A DNA stretch of 64,000 nt from Pseudarthrobacter chlorophenolicus (GCF_000962805.1 NZ_JZTW01000004.1:124001-188000), one strand, 5' to 3'; numbered from the stretch's first letter, positions 20,993 to 29,619 are shown. Program-made: numbers and translations. The notes: generated from the sequence alone by a model not told the origin.

Positions 20993-21074
20993 GCCCGAGT
21001 GGCGGAATTGGCAGACGCGCCGCACTCAAAATGCGGTATCGAAAGGTGTGTGGGTTCGAGTCCCACCTCGGGCA
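20993..21074 (+). tRNA. tRNA-Leu (anticodon CAA)
   Basis: Acceptor arms GCCCGAG (20993-20999) and CTCGGGC (21067-21073) pair, with discriminator A. The anticodon stem CCGCA/TGCGG encloses CTCAAAA, giving anticodon CAA, which reads TTG. The T arm TGGGTTCGAGTCCCA is canonical and a long variable arm is present as expected for leucine. CCA is not encoded. An integrase remnant starts 88 bp downstream, so its 3' end is a likely attachment site. Confidence 0.95.
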
Positions 21075-21161
21075 CAGTATCGCCGCAGGTCAGGCGCCTG
21101 TTGAGCGGTTGAGTGTGGACAAAAACGCTCAAACTGTGAACAGCGGCGTAGCATTTTTTGC

Positions 21162-22291
21162 ATGGCCAGGATCCGCAAACGCGTGAAAAAGGACGGTACA
21201 CAGTCCTTCATGGTCTGCTGGCGGGATCCGAAGACGCGTTCTTCACAGGGCCTCACTGTCGCAACACTTCTCGAGGCTGAAACCCTCAAACGGCTTTTGG
21301 ACGCCAACGGTCAGACGTTCGAGATTGCGCAGCACGCGATGCTCACAAACGCGAAGCGCACACCCACTGTGGCGGAAGTCGTCCAGGACACAACGATCTT
21401 TTGGTTCGGCCCTCCAGCGGAACCACGAAGACCTACCAGGTGATGCTGGACCGGCATATCCGAAATGTCATCGGACATGTCCCGGTGGACAAGTTGGACT
21501 ACCGCCTCATGGCGCACTGGGTGAAGGCGATGGCCTCGAAAGGGCTGGCGCCTAAAACGATCCACAACATCCATGGCCTGATCTCGGCTGCGATGAACAC
21601 GGCTGAGATGCTGAGCTACATCACTCGCAACCCTTGTCGCGGGGTGCAGTAGCCGCCGATTGAGAAGGCTGAAGATGAAGCCATGTTCCTCACCCATGCT
21701 GAGTTCAGCTTGATCATGGAAGGCATGGGGGAGCGGTACAAAGCTTTCACCAATTTCCTGGTCATGACCGGTACCCGGTTCGGCGAGGCCACCGCCCTAA
21801 CTGTGGCGGACGTGGACCTGCTCTCCAAACCGCCCACCGCGCGGATCAACAAGGCCTGGAAACGGGACGGGCAGTCGCAGTTTTATATCGGTGCCACAAA
21901 GACCGGGGCCGGCAAGCGCACCATCGGGCTGAACCCTGCGCTGGTCTAGTTGCTGATCCCGCTAGTTTCTGCGCGGCCGGGCAAAGAGCTTGTTTTTACG
22001 ACGCCCACGGGCGGGCGAATCATCCACAAGCTCTATTGGCACCATTACTGGGTTCCTGCCGTTCGAACGGCGCAGGCCATCGGGCTGACGAAGAATCCCC
22101 GGATTCACAATCTGCGGCATACACACGCCTCGTGGTTGATCCAGGACGGGGTGCCGCTGTTCACGATATCGCGCCGGCTGGGACACGCCTCGACCAAGAC
22201 GACGGAGCAGGTCTACGGGCACCTAATGCCGGAAGCGTTGCAGGTCGGTGCTGATGCCACCGAGCGGTCGGTAACAGCCTTCCAGCGGTAG
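21162..22291 (+). pseudogene. tyrosine recombinase (phage-type integrase), broken
   Basis: Read across three interruptions, this is a nearly full-length site-specific integrase of about 375 residues. The first part (MARIRKRVKKDGTQSFMVCW, arm-binding/SAM-like) is in one frame to about 21400, then the frame changes. The core-binding part (KTYQVMLDRHIRNVIGHV) and catalytic domain continue in that second frame but carry two in-frame TAG codons (21650-21652 and 21947-21949). Catalytic residues are all preserved: Arg in TGTRFGEA, His-x-x-Arg in HNLRHTHASWL, His in RRLGHAS, Tyr in EQVYGHL. Position next to tRNA-Leu indicates an element that once integrated there. Confidence 0.9.
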
Positions 22292-22365
22292 CGGCACCGG
22301 GTCATGTAGGGGATTCCACGTTACGGCATGAAAGTGGAAGACAGCTCTTTTCTCCGGAGGTTTCC

Positions 22366-22610
22366 ATGGACATCGAATTCTTCGAGCCAGCCGAGGCGGC
22401 CGCTCTCATGTCCTGTTTGGGGAGGTGGAGTCTGGTGTCATCAGAGATGTGAAGCGCCGTTTGGTTGCGGGGGAAAGTGTAAGTTTGAACTGGTCGATGA
22501 TGACAATCCCGAGCAGTCAGCCGGGGCTTCCGTCTACGTTCCTGCTTCGCCATGGCTTTACCGGAGGCAAAGTAGCAACCAATTCATTCAATAACTTGCC
22601 GAAGTCATAA
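22366..22610 (+). pseudogene. short frameshifted gene after the integrase
   Basis: ATG at 22366 has an excellent ribosome site (CCGGAGGTTTCC) and opens MDIEFFEPAEAAALMS, but this frame stops after about 28 codons. The remaining coding-like sequence (GVIRDVKRRLVAGESVSLNWS to NNLPKS) lies in another frame up to 22610. Together they would make a protein of about 80 residues. I do not recognise it; it may be a small gene broken by one frameshift. Confidence 0.4.
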
Positions 22611-22620
22611 GGGCTAACAG

Positions 22621-23274
22621 ATGCGACAAAGTACAACGATCCACGATGCCTTCATTTCTGACGGCTTGCTGCGCCTCCAAAAAGAAGCCTTCTCCGAGGG
22701 AGGACCTGGTTACGGTGCGGAAGCTGTCGTTAGCACGTCATGGATACAGCAGACTCTGTCTCGTCGGTACGAAGATGTACAGCGGAACGGGCAATGGGGT
22801 TATCCCGACTTTGACGCCGAATTTTCCTATGAGGCGATGGACAGTTGGCTACTCGAGGTTCGCGCGCGCTCCTATGTCCCGGGAGAAGGGACATGGATAA
22901 CCTATAGGGTACACCTCTATCCTCAAGCAGAGGGACATCTGGAGGTGTTCGACGAAGAGCTCCTGTCCAGAGGCCTCTTTGCCACCCCCGGTGAGGAAGA
23001 TGCACCGTCTGACGCCGAGACGCTAAAATCAGAACTTATTGCCTTTCCCAGGACGGCAGAAAATATTCCGTCTTGGATGTGGAATACGTTTCGAACTGCC
23101 GGCGTCACACCGCCTTTATACAACTCAGAGCTCAATGCCGTCGAATGGGATAATCGGCGTCGGAAGGTGACAGAACGAGGTACGGACTTCACGGAAGAAC
23201 CTACAGTCATCGATGCTCATTTGGAGCCGGGCCTGTTTGGAAAAATCGGGAGAAAACTCTTCGGCCAAGGCTAG
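22621..23274 (+). CDS. hypothetical protein, 217 residues
   Basis: Not recognised. A soluble, acidic, Trp/Tyr-rich protein with no signal peptide or membrane segment; the C-terminus ends LFGKIGRKLFGQG, a short amphipathic basic helix. Its codons are clearly less GC-rich than those of the flanking core genes, pointing to horizontal origin. It lies 10 bp after the small broken gene and may share its transcript. The composition resembles single-domain immunity proteins, but that is inference only. Confidence 0.6.
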   Translation: MRQSTTIHDAFISDGLLRLQKEAFSEGGPGYGAEAVVSTSWIQQTLSRRYEDVQRNGQWGYPDFDAEFSYEAMDSWLLEVRARSYVPGEGTWITYRVHLYPQAEGHLEVFDEELLSRGLFATPGEEDAPSDAETLKSELIAFPRTAENIPSWMWNTFRTAGVTPPLYNSELNAVEWDNRRRKVTERGTDFTEEPTVIDAHLEPGLFGKIGRKLFGQG

Positions 23275-23314
23275 GTTCAGCACGGACTTACTCTGTGCTA
23301 ATCGGTGTGGGGCC

Positions 23315-23601
23315 ATGATGTTCATCCCCTTCTACACCTTCAGCCTGGTGATCTCCGACCCCGGAGCGTCGTGCAGGTGTTCACATACTTCCCACTGACC
23401 GCCCCGGTCACCGCCCTGCTCCGCAACGCGTTCGGCACCCTCAGCCCCCTCGAATCCGGCCTCGTCATCGCTGAACTGCCGATCGTCGGGATCCTCATCT
23501 TTCGCCTCGCCGTCCACCTGTTCCGGTACGGGGCCATCGCCTACGGCAAGAAACGCTCCATCGCCGGGACGTTCCGCCGCAGCGAACTCGCCGCCAAGTG
23601 A
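23315..23601 (+). pseudogene. C-terminal remnant of an ABC-2 type permease (NatB-like)
   Basis: Residues MMFIPFYTFSLVISDP are followed, after one frameshift near 23370, by SVVQVFTYFPLTAPVTALLR, then LESGLVIAELPIVG and LFRYGAIAYGKK. This is the characteristic last membrane region of ABC-2/NatB export permeases. Everything upstream of this last ninety or so residues is missing. Codon use is GC-rich like the core genome, unlike the preceding 217-residue gene, so this may be a piece of the ancestral chromosome cut by the island. Confidence 0.75.
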
Positions 23602-24029
23602 GTGACCCGGCGGCCATCGTTGAGACGTTCGTCCGGCTGACGTCGAGGTGCCTGGACGCCCTGCTCACGGTGTACGGAGGCAACGAAAGGCCGACGGTGT
23701 GGACCGGCTTGTGGCTCGTGCCACGGGATGGAAGTGACCCGGTCCGGTCCGGTGTCCTGGATGAGCTGGGTTCCTTCCACCTGCACGGAGTCGGGTGCCG
23801 CTTCGAACTAGACTCTGGGGAGGACCTGGATGTCGACTGGGACTGGGACGGGCGGGCAGTGTTCAATTCGTGGCGGATCCTGATGTACGCCCACTCGACG
23901 GGGGACGAGGCCGTCACCGAGCAGGCACTGAGGGCTACAGCGCTGCAAGCGCCGTCAGTGGTCGTCTTGGAAGCGGACAAATTCATTTTCTCGCACCGCC
24001 GGTATGACGTCACGAGGTCGGAATCATGA
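23598..24029 (+). CDS. DUF6896-like hypothetical protein
   Basis: Protein of 143 residues whose GTG start overlaps the TGA of the permease remnant (GTGA). The middle part LGSFHLHGVGCRFELDSGED followed by a DWDWDGRAVFNSWRI stretch fits what I recall of DUF6896 proteins (short, acidic, found near immunity-type genes). No signal or membrane segment. It overlaps the following lipoprotein gene by 4 nt, so the two are coupled. Function unknown. Confidence 0.65.
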   Translation: MSDPAAIVETFVRLTSRCLDALLTVYGGNERPTVWTGLWLVPRDGSDPVRSGVLDELGSFHLHGVGCRFELDSGEDLDVDWDWDGRAVFNSWRILMYAHSTGDEAVTEQALRATALQAPSVVVLEADKFIFSHRRYDVTRSES

Positions 24030-24517
24030 GGCTGAACTTCAGCCGGCGGTCAGCGGTCGCTGCCCTGGGCCTCGTCGTGTGCGGCATGCTGCTGACCGGC
24101 TGTTCATTGTTCGAGGTGCCCATACCCGCTAATGACGTGCAGGCCGCCGAAGTCGAAGGAACCTGGCACACCGACAACGGACCGGAGAAGCGGACCCAGC
24201 TCGAACTGCAGCCCAACGGCACAGCAGCCTGGACCGGAGTTCCCGGCGGCGTTTTCGACGGTTTCGCGTCAACGCCGACTCTGGACTGGGACAACAGGAC
24301 GGACTACTACGGCACTTGGACCCTGGAACAAGACCAATGCCCCGTTGGCAACGACTATCAGATTGTCCGGCTCCACGTGGAGAAGGAGAACAAGCCCTGG
24401 GTGTACTGGCTCTATGTCATGGGCCCAACAGATGGCAGAAGCCTGTACCAGTGGCTGGGCGACCCGGACAACGCCGATCGGCTAACCTTCCGCCGCGACG
24501 GCAACGACCCCGTGTGA
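24026..24517 (+). CDS. putative lipoprotein
   Basis: Protein of 163 residues with a lipoprotein signal peptide: basic start MRLNFSRR, hydrophobic core AALGLVVCGMLL and lipobox LTGC. The mature part is polar, with GTWHTDNGPEKRTQLELQPN and a second tryptophan-rich motif DYYGTWTLEQDQC that resemble repeats of a lipocalin-like or META-like small beta domain. ATG overlaps the stop of the preceding gene. Function unknown; anchored outside the membrane. Confidence 0.75.
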   Translation: MRLNFSRRSAVAALGLVVCGMLLTGCSLFEVPIPANDVQAAEVEGTWHTDNGPEKRTQLELQPNGTAAWTGVPGGVFDGFASTPTLDWDNRTDYYGTWTLEQDQCPVGNDYQIVRLHVEKENKPWVYWLYVMGPTDGRSLYQWLGDPDNADRLTFRRDGNDPV

Positions 24518-24749
24518 CTCGCCGCCACCGACACTAGGCGCCCTGCACGGCGACACGAACCGTGAGAGGCGCGGCCACATGTCAACCGGACCGGTCTTGC
24601 CCGCACGGGCCGTCACCGGCCTGCAGCCTACCTGTGGGGCCCAGACGGTCGGACCCGCGAACCGTTGGTAAACCGGCAGGATGAGGTGGCACGCTGTGTC
24701 TGTGCTGATTTGCAGGAGCGGGACCTGGTTGTACGCAGGAGATGTCACG

Positions 24750-24995
24750 ATGTCCGTGGACATCGTCGGCCTGCCTTACGACTTTTGGTTTGGGCTGGCT
24801 CAGATAGATGAGCAGCTCGAACCCGGTGAATCGGCTCAGCCGCTCGGCAAGGAAGGGCTGCTCTACTACGTGAGGTTTCGCCACGCCGGAGAGACCGAGG
24901 AACCCACCTGGCCGGATTCCGAAGGCCAGACCACCATTGAAGCTGCGGTCAGTATCGCCGAGCAACGCACCCCGAGCCAGATCACCTGGGCTTAG
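24750..24995 (+). CDS. hypothetical protein, 81 residues
   Basis: Small soluble acidic protein, MSVDIVGLPYDFWFGLAQID to TPSQITWA. I chose ATG 24750 since AGGAG lies 8 nt upstream; the frame is open further upstream but without sensible sequence. Not recognised. The 232 bp between the preceding lipoprotein gene and this start show no other feature. Confidence 0.5.
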   Translation: MSVDIVGLPYDFWFGLAQIDEQLEPGESAQPLGKEGLLYYVRFRHAGETEEPTWPDSEGQTTIEAAVSIAEQRTPSQITWA

Positions 24996-25217
24996 CCCGG
25001 GCTGAGGCCTGAACCTACCGCGTGACGACGCCAACTCCTGGGGCCAATAGGGCCATCGCAGCCTCCGCAAGGCCGACGAGTTCCGGTCCGCCGGCAACTG
25101 TTGCGATGCGGACAAGTTCGACGCCCTCGCCCGGCCGCGCTCAAAGCCTGATCCGTGCCTGCCAGCCATCGGCGTTTGCCCTGTTCAGAGCGGAATTACT
25201 GTGGAACACTTCGTGGC

Positions 25218-25775
25218 ATGAACGACCCCAGAAGCCGGATCCTTCCACTCCTCCGCCAAGACGAGAGACTCCTGTGGGTAGGGCAGCCCGACCCACGCGT
25301 CCGTTTCACCGGAGCGGATGCGTTTCTGATCCCCTTCAGTATTCTTTGGGGCGGTTTCGCGATCTTCTGGGAGGCAATGGCTGTCACCTCGGTCAAACAA
25401 CCCTTCTTCATCCTCTGGGGCATCCCCTTCGTTTTGGTCGGCCTGTACTTCATCTTCGGCAGGTTCATCTACAAGAAGCGGCGCAAACTCATCACGGCCT
25501 ACGCTCTTACAGACCGTCGGGCCATTGTCTGCACGGGTGAGCGGTCCGTTTCAGAAGCGCCCATCAGCGGCCTGACCACCAAAGTTGACCGAGCCAAGGA
25601 CGGCCGGCACGTCAGCGTGACGTTCGGGAGCCAGGGCCTCGGAGGACTGCTCGGGATGTACCAGAACACCGGAATGGACTTCTTCAGCTTGGGTCTCGGG
25701 CAGACGGTGGCCTTCTACGACGTCGAAGACACCGAAGGACTACTGGGTGCCTTGGACCAGTCCAGGGTTCTTTAG
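25218..25775 (+). CDS. PH-domain-like membrane protein
   Basis: Protein of 185 residues. An N-terminal soluble stretch (RQDERLLWVGQPDPRVRFTG) is followed by two membrane segments (about residues 38-60 and 67-90), then a domain beginning YALTDRRAIVCTG, the usual start of bacterial PH/YdbT-type domains, and ending in a GMDFFSLGLGQTVAFYDVED strand region. Similar architecture is widespread in actinobacteria with unknown function. ATG 25218 was chosen because the conserved region begins directly after it. Confidence 0.7.
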   Translation: MNDPRSRILPLLRQDERLLWVGQPDPRVRFTGADAFLIPFSILWGGFAIFWEAMAVTSVKQPFFILWGIPFVLVGLYFIFGRFIYKKRRKLITAYALTDRRAIVCTGERSVSEAPISGLTTKVDRAKDGRHVSVTFGSQGLGGLLGMYQNTGMDFFSLGLGQTVAFYDVEDTEGLLGALDQSRVL

Positions 25776-25827
25776 CGCCATGCGCCGGACGGGAGAATGA
25801 CTGCCCTTCGTCGAGAAGCTGCTTCCG

Positions 25828-25998
25828 ATGCGGGGCCCTGCGGACAGAATGATGCGCTACGTGGAGAACATCCGCCGCGAGGAAGCCACCTTCCGCGGCC
25901 AGCAGGTACTCGCCGCCTCGTCCCGAAATGCCCAATTCGCCTCCCTCTGGGACTCCGGAAAGCAGACAGAAGTGGAAGCACGGCCGGCCGCGCTCTAA
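25828..25998 (+). CDS. possible small protein or gene fragment
   Basis: Open frame of 56 residues (MRGPADRMMRYVENIRREEA onward) with strongly GC-rich third positions, which supports real or once-real coding. In-frame sequence continues upstream to a TGA at 25798, so it may be the tail of a truncated gene. Not recognised; it sits 52 bp after the PH-domain gene. Confidence 0.3.
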   Translation: MRGPADRMMRYVENIRREEATFRGQQVLAASSRNAQFASLWDSGKQTEVEARPAAL

Positions 25999-26045
25999 TC
26001 CATCGACTGGAAAGCCATCGACTACCGGGGAAAAATGCGAGCCAA

Positions 26046-26681
26046 TCAGTCCAGCATCTGCTGGGTGTCTGTTAGGAACCGTCCGAGTGCCCGAAACTCT
26101 CGTATGGGCACGGCAATGGCTAAGGTGACTGCGGTGCCCACGAGAACTATTAGCCACCACCAGGTTGAGTTCCTGCTGTTCAGAAGCTGCACCAGAAATT
26201 GCAGTTCAAGGATGGGGATGATCAAAATGAGCTGGGTGGCCAAGCCCTTCCTTTCCCGGACAGCGGCGGCACGCTTAACAACCAAGTGTTCTGGCGTCGC
26301 CGGAATTTTGCCCAGGATTTCCCGTCGCAACTGCTTCTGCTCGTGGGGCTGTAGGGACATCAGCACGTTGATCCGGCCCATTTCAACGGCAGGACCAATA
26401 ACCTTTGCGTTGTAGACGATGCCGCCGGCAATCGCTCCCAAATATGCCAGTGCTATTCCGGCGAAAAGGTAAGACAGGGAAGCGGCCCACTCGCCCTGGA
26501 AGAGCAGAAGGCCCACACCAGCGCCGACGACGAAAAGCAGCACCATACCCGTGGGGAAGTATGTCGTGAAGTACCGTTTGACGGCCTGATCCAGGCCTTT
26601 GTCGGCAATACCTTCGGCACGGCGCTCCGCCTTGGCCCACCGGTCTGCGGATCCGGCCAGCAAATCGTCGACTCCGGCCAT
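26046..26681 (-). CDS. hypothetical membrane protein, 211 residues
   Basis: Starts MAGVDDLLAGSADRWAKAE with a clear GGGAGG site 6 nt upstream. Four predicted membrane segments in two hairpins: MVLLFVVGAGVGLLLF and LSYLFAGIALAYLGAIAGG, then a cytoplasmic charged part (SLQPHEQKQLRREILGKIP), then LILIIPILELQFLVQLL and WWWLIVLVGTAVTLAIAV. No recognised family. Confidence 0.6.
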   Translation of the reverse strand: MAGVDDLLAGSADRWAKAERRAEGIADKGLDQAVKRYFTTYFPTGMVLLFVVGAGVGLLLFQGEWAASLSYLFAGIALAYLGAIAGGIVYNAKVIGPAVEMGRINVLMSLQPHEQKQLRREILGKIPATPEHLVVKRAAAVRERKGLATQLILIIPILELQFLVQLLNSRNSTWWWLIVLVGTAVTLAIAVPIREFRALGRFLTDTQQMLD

Positions 26682-26729
26682 GGGTACCTCCCGGTTTGAA
26701 CTCCATCCACATGCACTTCTACGTCCACG

Positions 26730-26900
26730 CTACTTCTGGGCTGGAATTCGGCAAGGAAGTTGATGAAGACTTTGGACACTCGTCCAGCCAGAGGTGTTCG
26801 CCTCCGGCGAGTGCCGGAGCCCGTGCAGCGGCCAGTCCAGTTCGCCGTTGATGACAGAGCGGGAAGCACCCTGCACCGTCCACATCGTCTCAGGGTCCAT
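26730..26900 (-). pseudogene. truncated small gene (56 residues)
   Basis: ATG at 26900 opens MDPETMWTVQGASRSVINGE followed by LDWPLHGLRHSPEANTSGW, which reads like the first half of a compact folded protein, perhaps an immunity-type family with a conserved Gly-Trp. After Gly-Trp the sequence degrades and stops at 26730; a neighbouring frame stays open further. I read it as a frame-shifted remnant. It is the only feature I see in the 330-bp gap 26682-27011. Confidence 0.35.
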
Positions 26901-27011
26901 GCCTTGATTCTGCCTCAGTATCCAGGCTGCTCAGCGTCTGGTTCGTGTCATGGGGCTCGGCATGCCCCTCTCTGCCATAGTGGTGTCACCGACAGGCAAT
27001 CGAGAGGGGCG

Positions 27012-27413
27012 ATGATGGGCGCATGGGGCTACCTGCCGTTTGAGAACGACGACGCGATGGACTGGCTGGCTGAACTCGACGCCGGCGGGACTGAGGCCGT
27101 CCGAACCGCGCTGGCCAAGACGGGGGAGGGCTATGTGGAGGCGCCCGAGGGCAGCGTTGCTGTCGCGGCCGCCGAGGTCATCTCCGCCAGTCAGGGCAAT
27201 CCGCCCGGCATCCTACCGGAGAACGTCGCTGACTGGGTGACCGCACACGGGCGGGGAATCACCGCTGAGGACGTGGAGCTCGCCCGGGAAGCCGTCCAAC
27301 GGGTCGCAGGGGATGAGTCCGAACTGGCTGAGCTCTGGGACGACGCCGACGAAATCGAATGGCGCGAATCCCTCGACGACCTTGCCGAGCGGCTTCGGAC
27401 CGCGCTGCGGTAG
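27012..27413 (+). CDS. DUF4259 domain protein
   Basis: Protein of 133 residues with the DUF4259 opening MGAWGYLPFENDDAMDWLAEL, an alanine-rich middle (VAAAEVISASQGNP) and a helical acidic end (LWDDADEIEWRESLDDLAE). DUF4259 proteins occur widely as small cytosolic proteins next to polymorphic-toxin and immunity genes. Start could be the ATG at 27012 or the adjacent one at 27015; GAGAGGGG lies just upstream. Confidence 0.8.
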   Translation: MMGAWGYLPFENDDAMDWLAELDAGGTEAVRTALAKTGEGYVEAPEGSVAVAAAEVISASQGNPPGILPENVADWVTAHGRGITAEDVELAREAVQRVAGDESELAELWDDADEIEWRESLDDLAERLRTALR

Positions 27414-27438
27414 TTGTGAGGCGCGGCGTCGAGGCTTG

Positions 27439-27717
27439 TCAGTCTGCTGCCCGTAGGAGTGTTTCGAACTGGCTCAGCGAGACAACGCTCTTACGGTCCA
27501 CGTCGAGCTCGTCCTCCACGGTGGCTGTGCCTGCATCGACGTCCAGCAGCACGTTGAAGGTGTTGTACGTCAGGTATTGCAGTCCGGCCTGCCGCTGCTC
27601 AATGATCATCAGCAGCTGCGCGCGGATGTAGTCGTTCGCCTCGCCGGCAAGAAACTCATCGATCGGCGTCGGCGACATCTTCACTAAAGCCTTCGTGAGG
27701 CGGTGCTGCCGGCTCAC
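27439..27717 (-). CDS. hypothetical protein, 92 residues
   Basis: GTG start at 27717 overlaps the stop of the upstream small membrane protein (GTGA). Sequence includes DEFLAGEANDYIRAQLLMII and an acidic LDVDAGTATVEDELDVD. No membrane segment. Not recognised; translational coupling to its neighbour supports it being real. Confidence 0.5.
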   Translation of the reverse strand: MSRQHRLTKALVKMSPTPIDEFLAGEANDYIRAQLLMIIEQRQAGLQYLTYNTFNVLLDVDAGTATVEDELDVDRKSVVSLSQFETLLRAAD

Positions 27718-27944
27718 CGTTCAGGATGGGTGCCGCTTCGCCTCGATCGCCACCCGAGGACGGCCATCGAGAGCCAGAAGATCGTGAATGCAGCGCCGGC
27801 GATGACGAATACCCAGTCGACGCCGGTCCAGTGCCCCTCGCCGAGCCGGATCAGCGGCGGCGCGATCAGGCAGACGCCCAAAATGGCGCCCAAGACTTGC
27901 GCCCGAGAACTCCGAAAGTACGGGTCTACCTGCATTTTCCCCAT
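27714..27944 (-). CDS. small membrane protein, 76 residues
   Basis: Begins MGKMQVDPYFRSSRAQVLG and has two hydrophobic segments (LGAILGVCLIAPPLI and VFVIAGAAFTIFWLSMAVLG) with a basic C-terminus RSRRSGTHPER. Not recognised. It forms a two-gene unit with the 92-residue gene downstream. The 228 bp upstream (27945-28172) contain only an unsupported 75-codon frame. Confidence 0.5.
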   Translation of the reverse strand: MGKMQVDPYFRSSRAQVLGAILGVCLIAPPLIRLGEGHWTGVDWVFVIAGAAFTIFWLSMAVLGWRSRRSGTHPER

Positions 27945-28172
27945 GCCGCAGTCTCTCAGCTCCCTACCCTTGTGACTAGTCGCGACGTGGGCCAGCCGCC
28001 GGTCCCACAGGGTGCATCGTCGGCCTGCTTCCTGGGAGGGTTCCGCCAGCCCGGAATCTCGTCCAAGGCCGCAGCGTAGTCGGGGGAGGGGATGCCCACC
28101 GAGGCTTCCTTCCGCCGGGGGCCAGCCAGATCATCGCGTTTGGGCGATGCCATCCGCGTCTCGTCCGGGCGT

Positions 28173-28757
28173 CTAGTAGGCATCCCAGCCCCGCGCTTCC
28201 GGGTTCACGGTCCGTGCCAGCGCCGCGTAGGCTTCGTCGTCCGCGTCGAGGTGGCCGGAGGGGTGAAGGAAGAAGATTCCGCGGTCAAAGGCTGCTACGA
28301 AGGTTTCGAACATCGACGAAACGGTCAGGTACAGCACGTGATGTTCTGGTTCTCCCAGCATGAAGTGGCGTACGTGCCCCCAGCTGCCCGGGTTGTCGGA
28401 GCAGTCCACCGCGAAGAAGTCGCCACCCCCATTCGCCAGCAGCGGCAGCCACGACGGGTTCCACCGTGCGTCGTCCCGGAACACTGCGTGGTTGGCGAGT
28501 GTTTCGTAGAGGCTAGGGAAGTAGAAGCCCGGGATGATGTGGATGTCATCGAGCATGGCACCTGGATAGTCCAGGGTCCCGTCGCGCCACGCATAGAGTT
28601 TGATGACATCGCCGGGCAAGACAAGTCCGGCGTTGGCGGCCTTTTCAAGCAGGATCCGTTCGGGCAGGCCGGCCTGCAGCACTCCGGTGACAGGCCGGCT
28701 GAGAACGGAGAGATGCCCGAGAAGCTCCGGCAGGGAGTTGTCGAGATCAGCGGGCAT
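28173..28757 (-). CDS. SMI1/KNR4 (SUKH-type) family protein
   Basis: Protein of 194 residues with the SUKH pattern: GDVIKLYAWRDGTLD early, then PGFYFPSLYETLANH, and the diagnostic LPLLANGGGDFFAVDCSD followed by a W/V-rich strand and a helix ending SMFETFVAAFDRGIFFLHP. SUKH proteins commonly neutralise nuclease-type polymorphic toxins, but also occur as orphans. TAGGTT lies 6 nt before the ATG with no ribosome site, a probable leaderless start. Confidence 0.8.
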   Translation of the reverse strand: MPADLDNSLPELLGHLSVLSRPVTGVLQAGLPERILLEKAANAGLVLPGDVIKLYAWRDGTLDYPGAMLDDIHIIPGFYFPSLYETLANHAVFRDDARWNPSWLPLLANGGGDFFAVDCSDNPGSWGHVRHFMLGEPEHHVLYLTVSSMFETFVAAFDRGIFFLHPSGHLDADDEAYAALARTVNPEARGWDAY

Positions 28758-28794
28758 AGGTCGAACCTAGCAGCTGCAGTCTCCGCCCTCGTCG

Positions 28795-29151
28795 CTAAGC
28801 CAGCTCTGCAGGGTCAGACACTATGTCGGCCTTCGTTTTGGGCAGCCTCCGTCGAGGGGAAAAGTCCACCCTCCAGCTGTCGAGTTCGTAGACGTCGTCA
28901 TCCGTGTCCAGATTCAGGGCAACCTGGACCGGGAAGTTGTCACTGTCTTTGAACCAACCCTCCGCGAGCGTCCGTCCGTACTCCCGGTCTGGTTTGCTGC
29001 TATGAAATTGGAGGCTGCCCATGCCGCCGTCGTTCGTGTCACTTACGAGCAAAGCCGAGAGATCTAGAGCATTCCATCGCGGCTGGCCTGTGCGCTCAAG
29101 CAGTGCTTGAACGATGACAATTTCGCCTGGGAGAAGCGGTCTGAGAGTCAT
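28795..29151 (-). CDS. DUF6984-like small protein
   Basis: Protein of 118 residues. MTLRPLLPGEIVIVQALLER, then NDGGMGSLQFHSSKPDREYG, VQVALNLDTDDDVYELDSW and DFSPRRRLPK, a combination I associate with DUF6984 proteins found in immunity-like gene sets. Start preceded by TAGGAT plus 6 nt, a leaderless arrangement. Function unknown; assignment is from memory of the motif pattern. Confidence 0.6.
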   Translation of the reverse strand: MTLRPLLPGEIVIVQALLERTGQPRWNALDLSALLVSDTNDGGMGSLQFHSSKPDREYGRTLAEGWFKDSDNFPVQVALNLDTDDDVYELDSWRVDFSPRRRLPKTKADIVSDPAELA

Positions 29152-29217
29152 CTGAAAATCCTAAGCTTGGCCGGCGCGCAGAATTTGCACATTATGCCGA
29201 CCCCTTCAGAGGGTCCG

Positions 29218-29619
29218 CTACCGCCGTGCCGTGAACAGTGCCTGCACGTCTTCGCTGGCACGGCTGAGCTCTTCGCCGGCGTCGAGGGTCACCGTGCCGC
29301 TGACACGCCATTCTTCGGGGGAGAAAGGATCCTGGAGAGTGAAGTGCAGCTTGACGTGGCTTCCGGTGTGGGTGGCCTCCAGCAGCAAGTCGCCCTCAAT
29401 GGACTCGTAGGTCCGTGCCCCGTCCCAGCCCCGCCAGTTCTCGGCCAGGCCATTGAAGAATTCCCTGAGGTCCGCGGACGTATACAGGTAGACCTCTCGC
29501 TGCGCGGACAGGCCTTCCAACGCCACGGAGACGGTCACGCCGGCGATTTCGCCGCCGGATTCGCGGCGGACAGTGCGAAAGGTGAGCCGCGCAGACTGGC
29601 CGATCTCAGCCTTTTCCAT
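29218..29619 (-). CDS. DUF6228-like protein
   Basis: Protein of 133 residues, MEKAEIGQSARLTFRTVRR onward. The core ENWRGWDGARTYESIEGDLL, then GSHVKLHFTL and LDAGEELSRASEDVQALF match my recollection of the DUF6228 family of small beta-rich actinobacterial proteins. I chose ATG 29619 because GAGAGG lies 6 nt upstream, inside the end of the preceding 304-residue gene, which it overlaps by 14 nt, so the two are coupled. Confidence 0.65.
   Translation of the reverse strand: MEKAEIGQSARLTFRTVRRESGGEIAGVTVSVALEGLSAQREVYLYTSADLREFFNGLAENWRGWDGARTYESIEGDLLLEATHTGSHVKLHFTLQDPFSPEEWRVSGTVTLDAGEELSRASEDVQALFTARR

Noticed and set aside
27956-28183. 75-codon minus-strand frame overlapping the end of the SUKH gene
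   Set aside because: Pro/Arg-rich, no ribosome site of its own, and start codon arises by chance inside the SUKH stop region.
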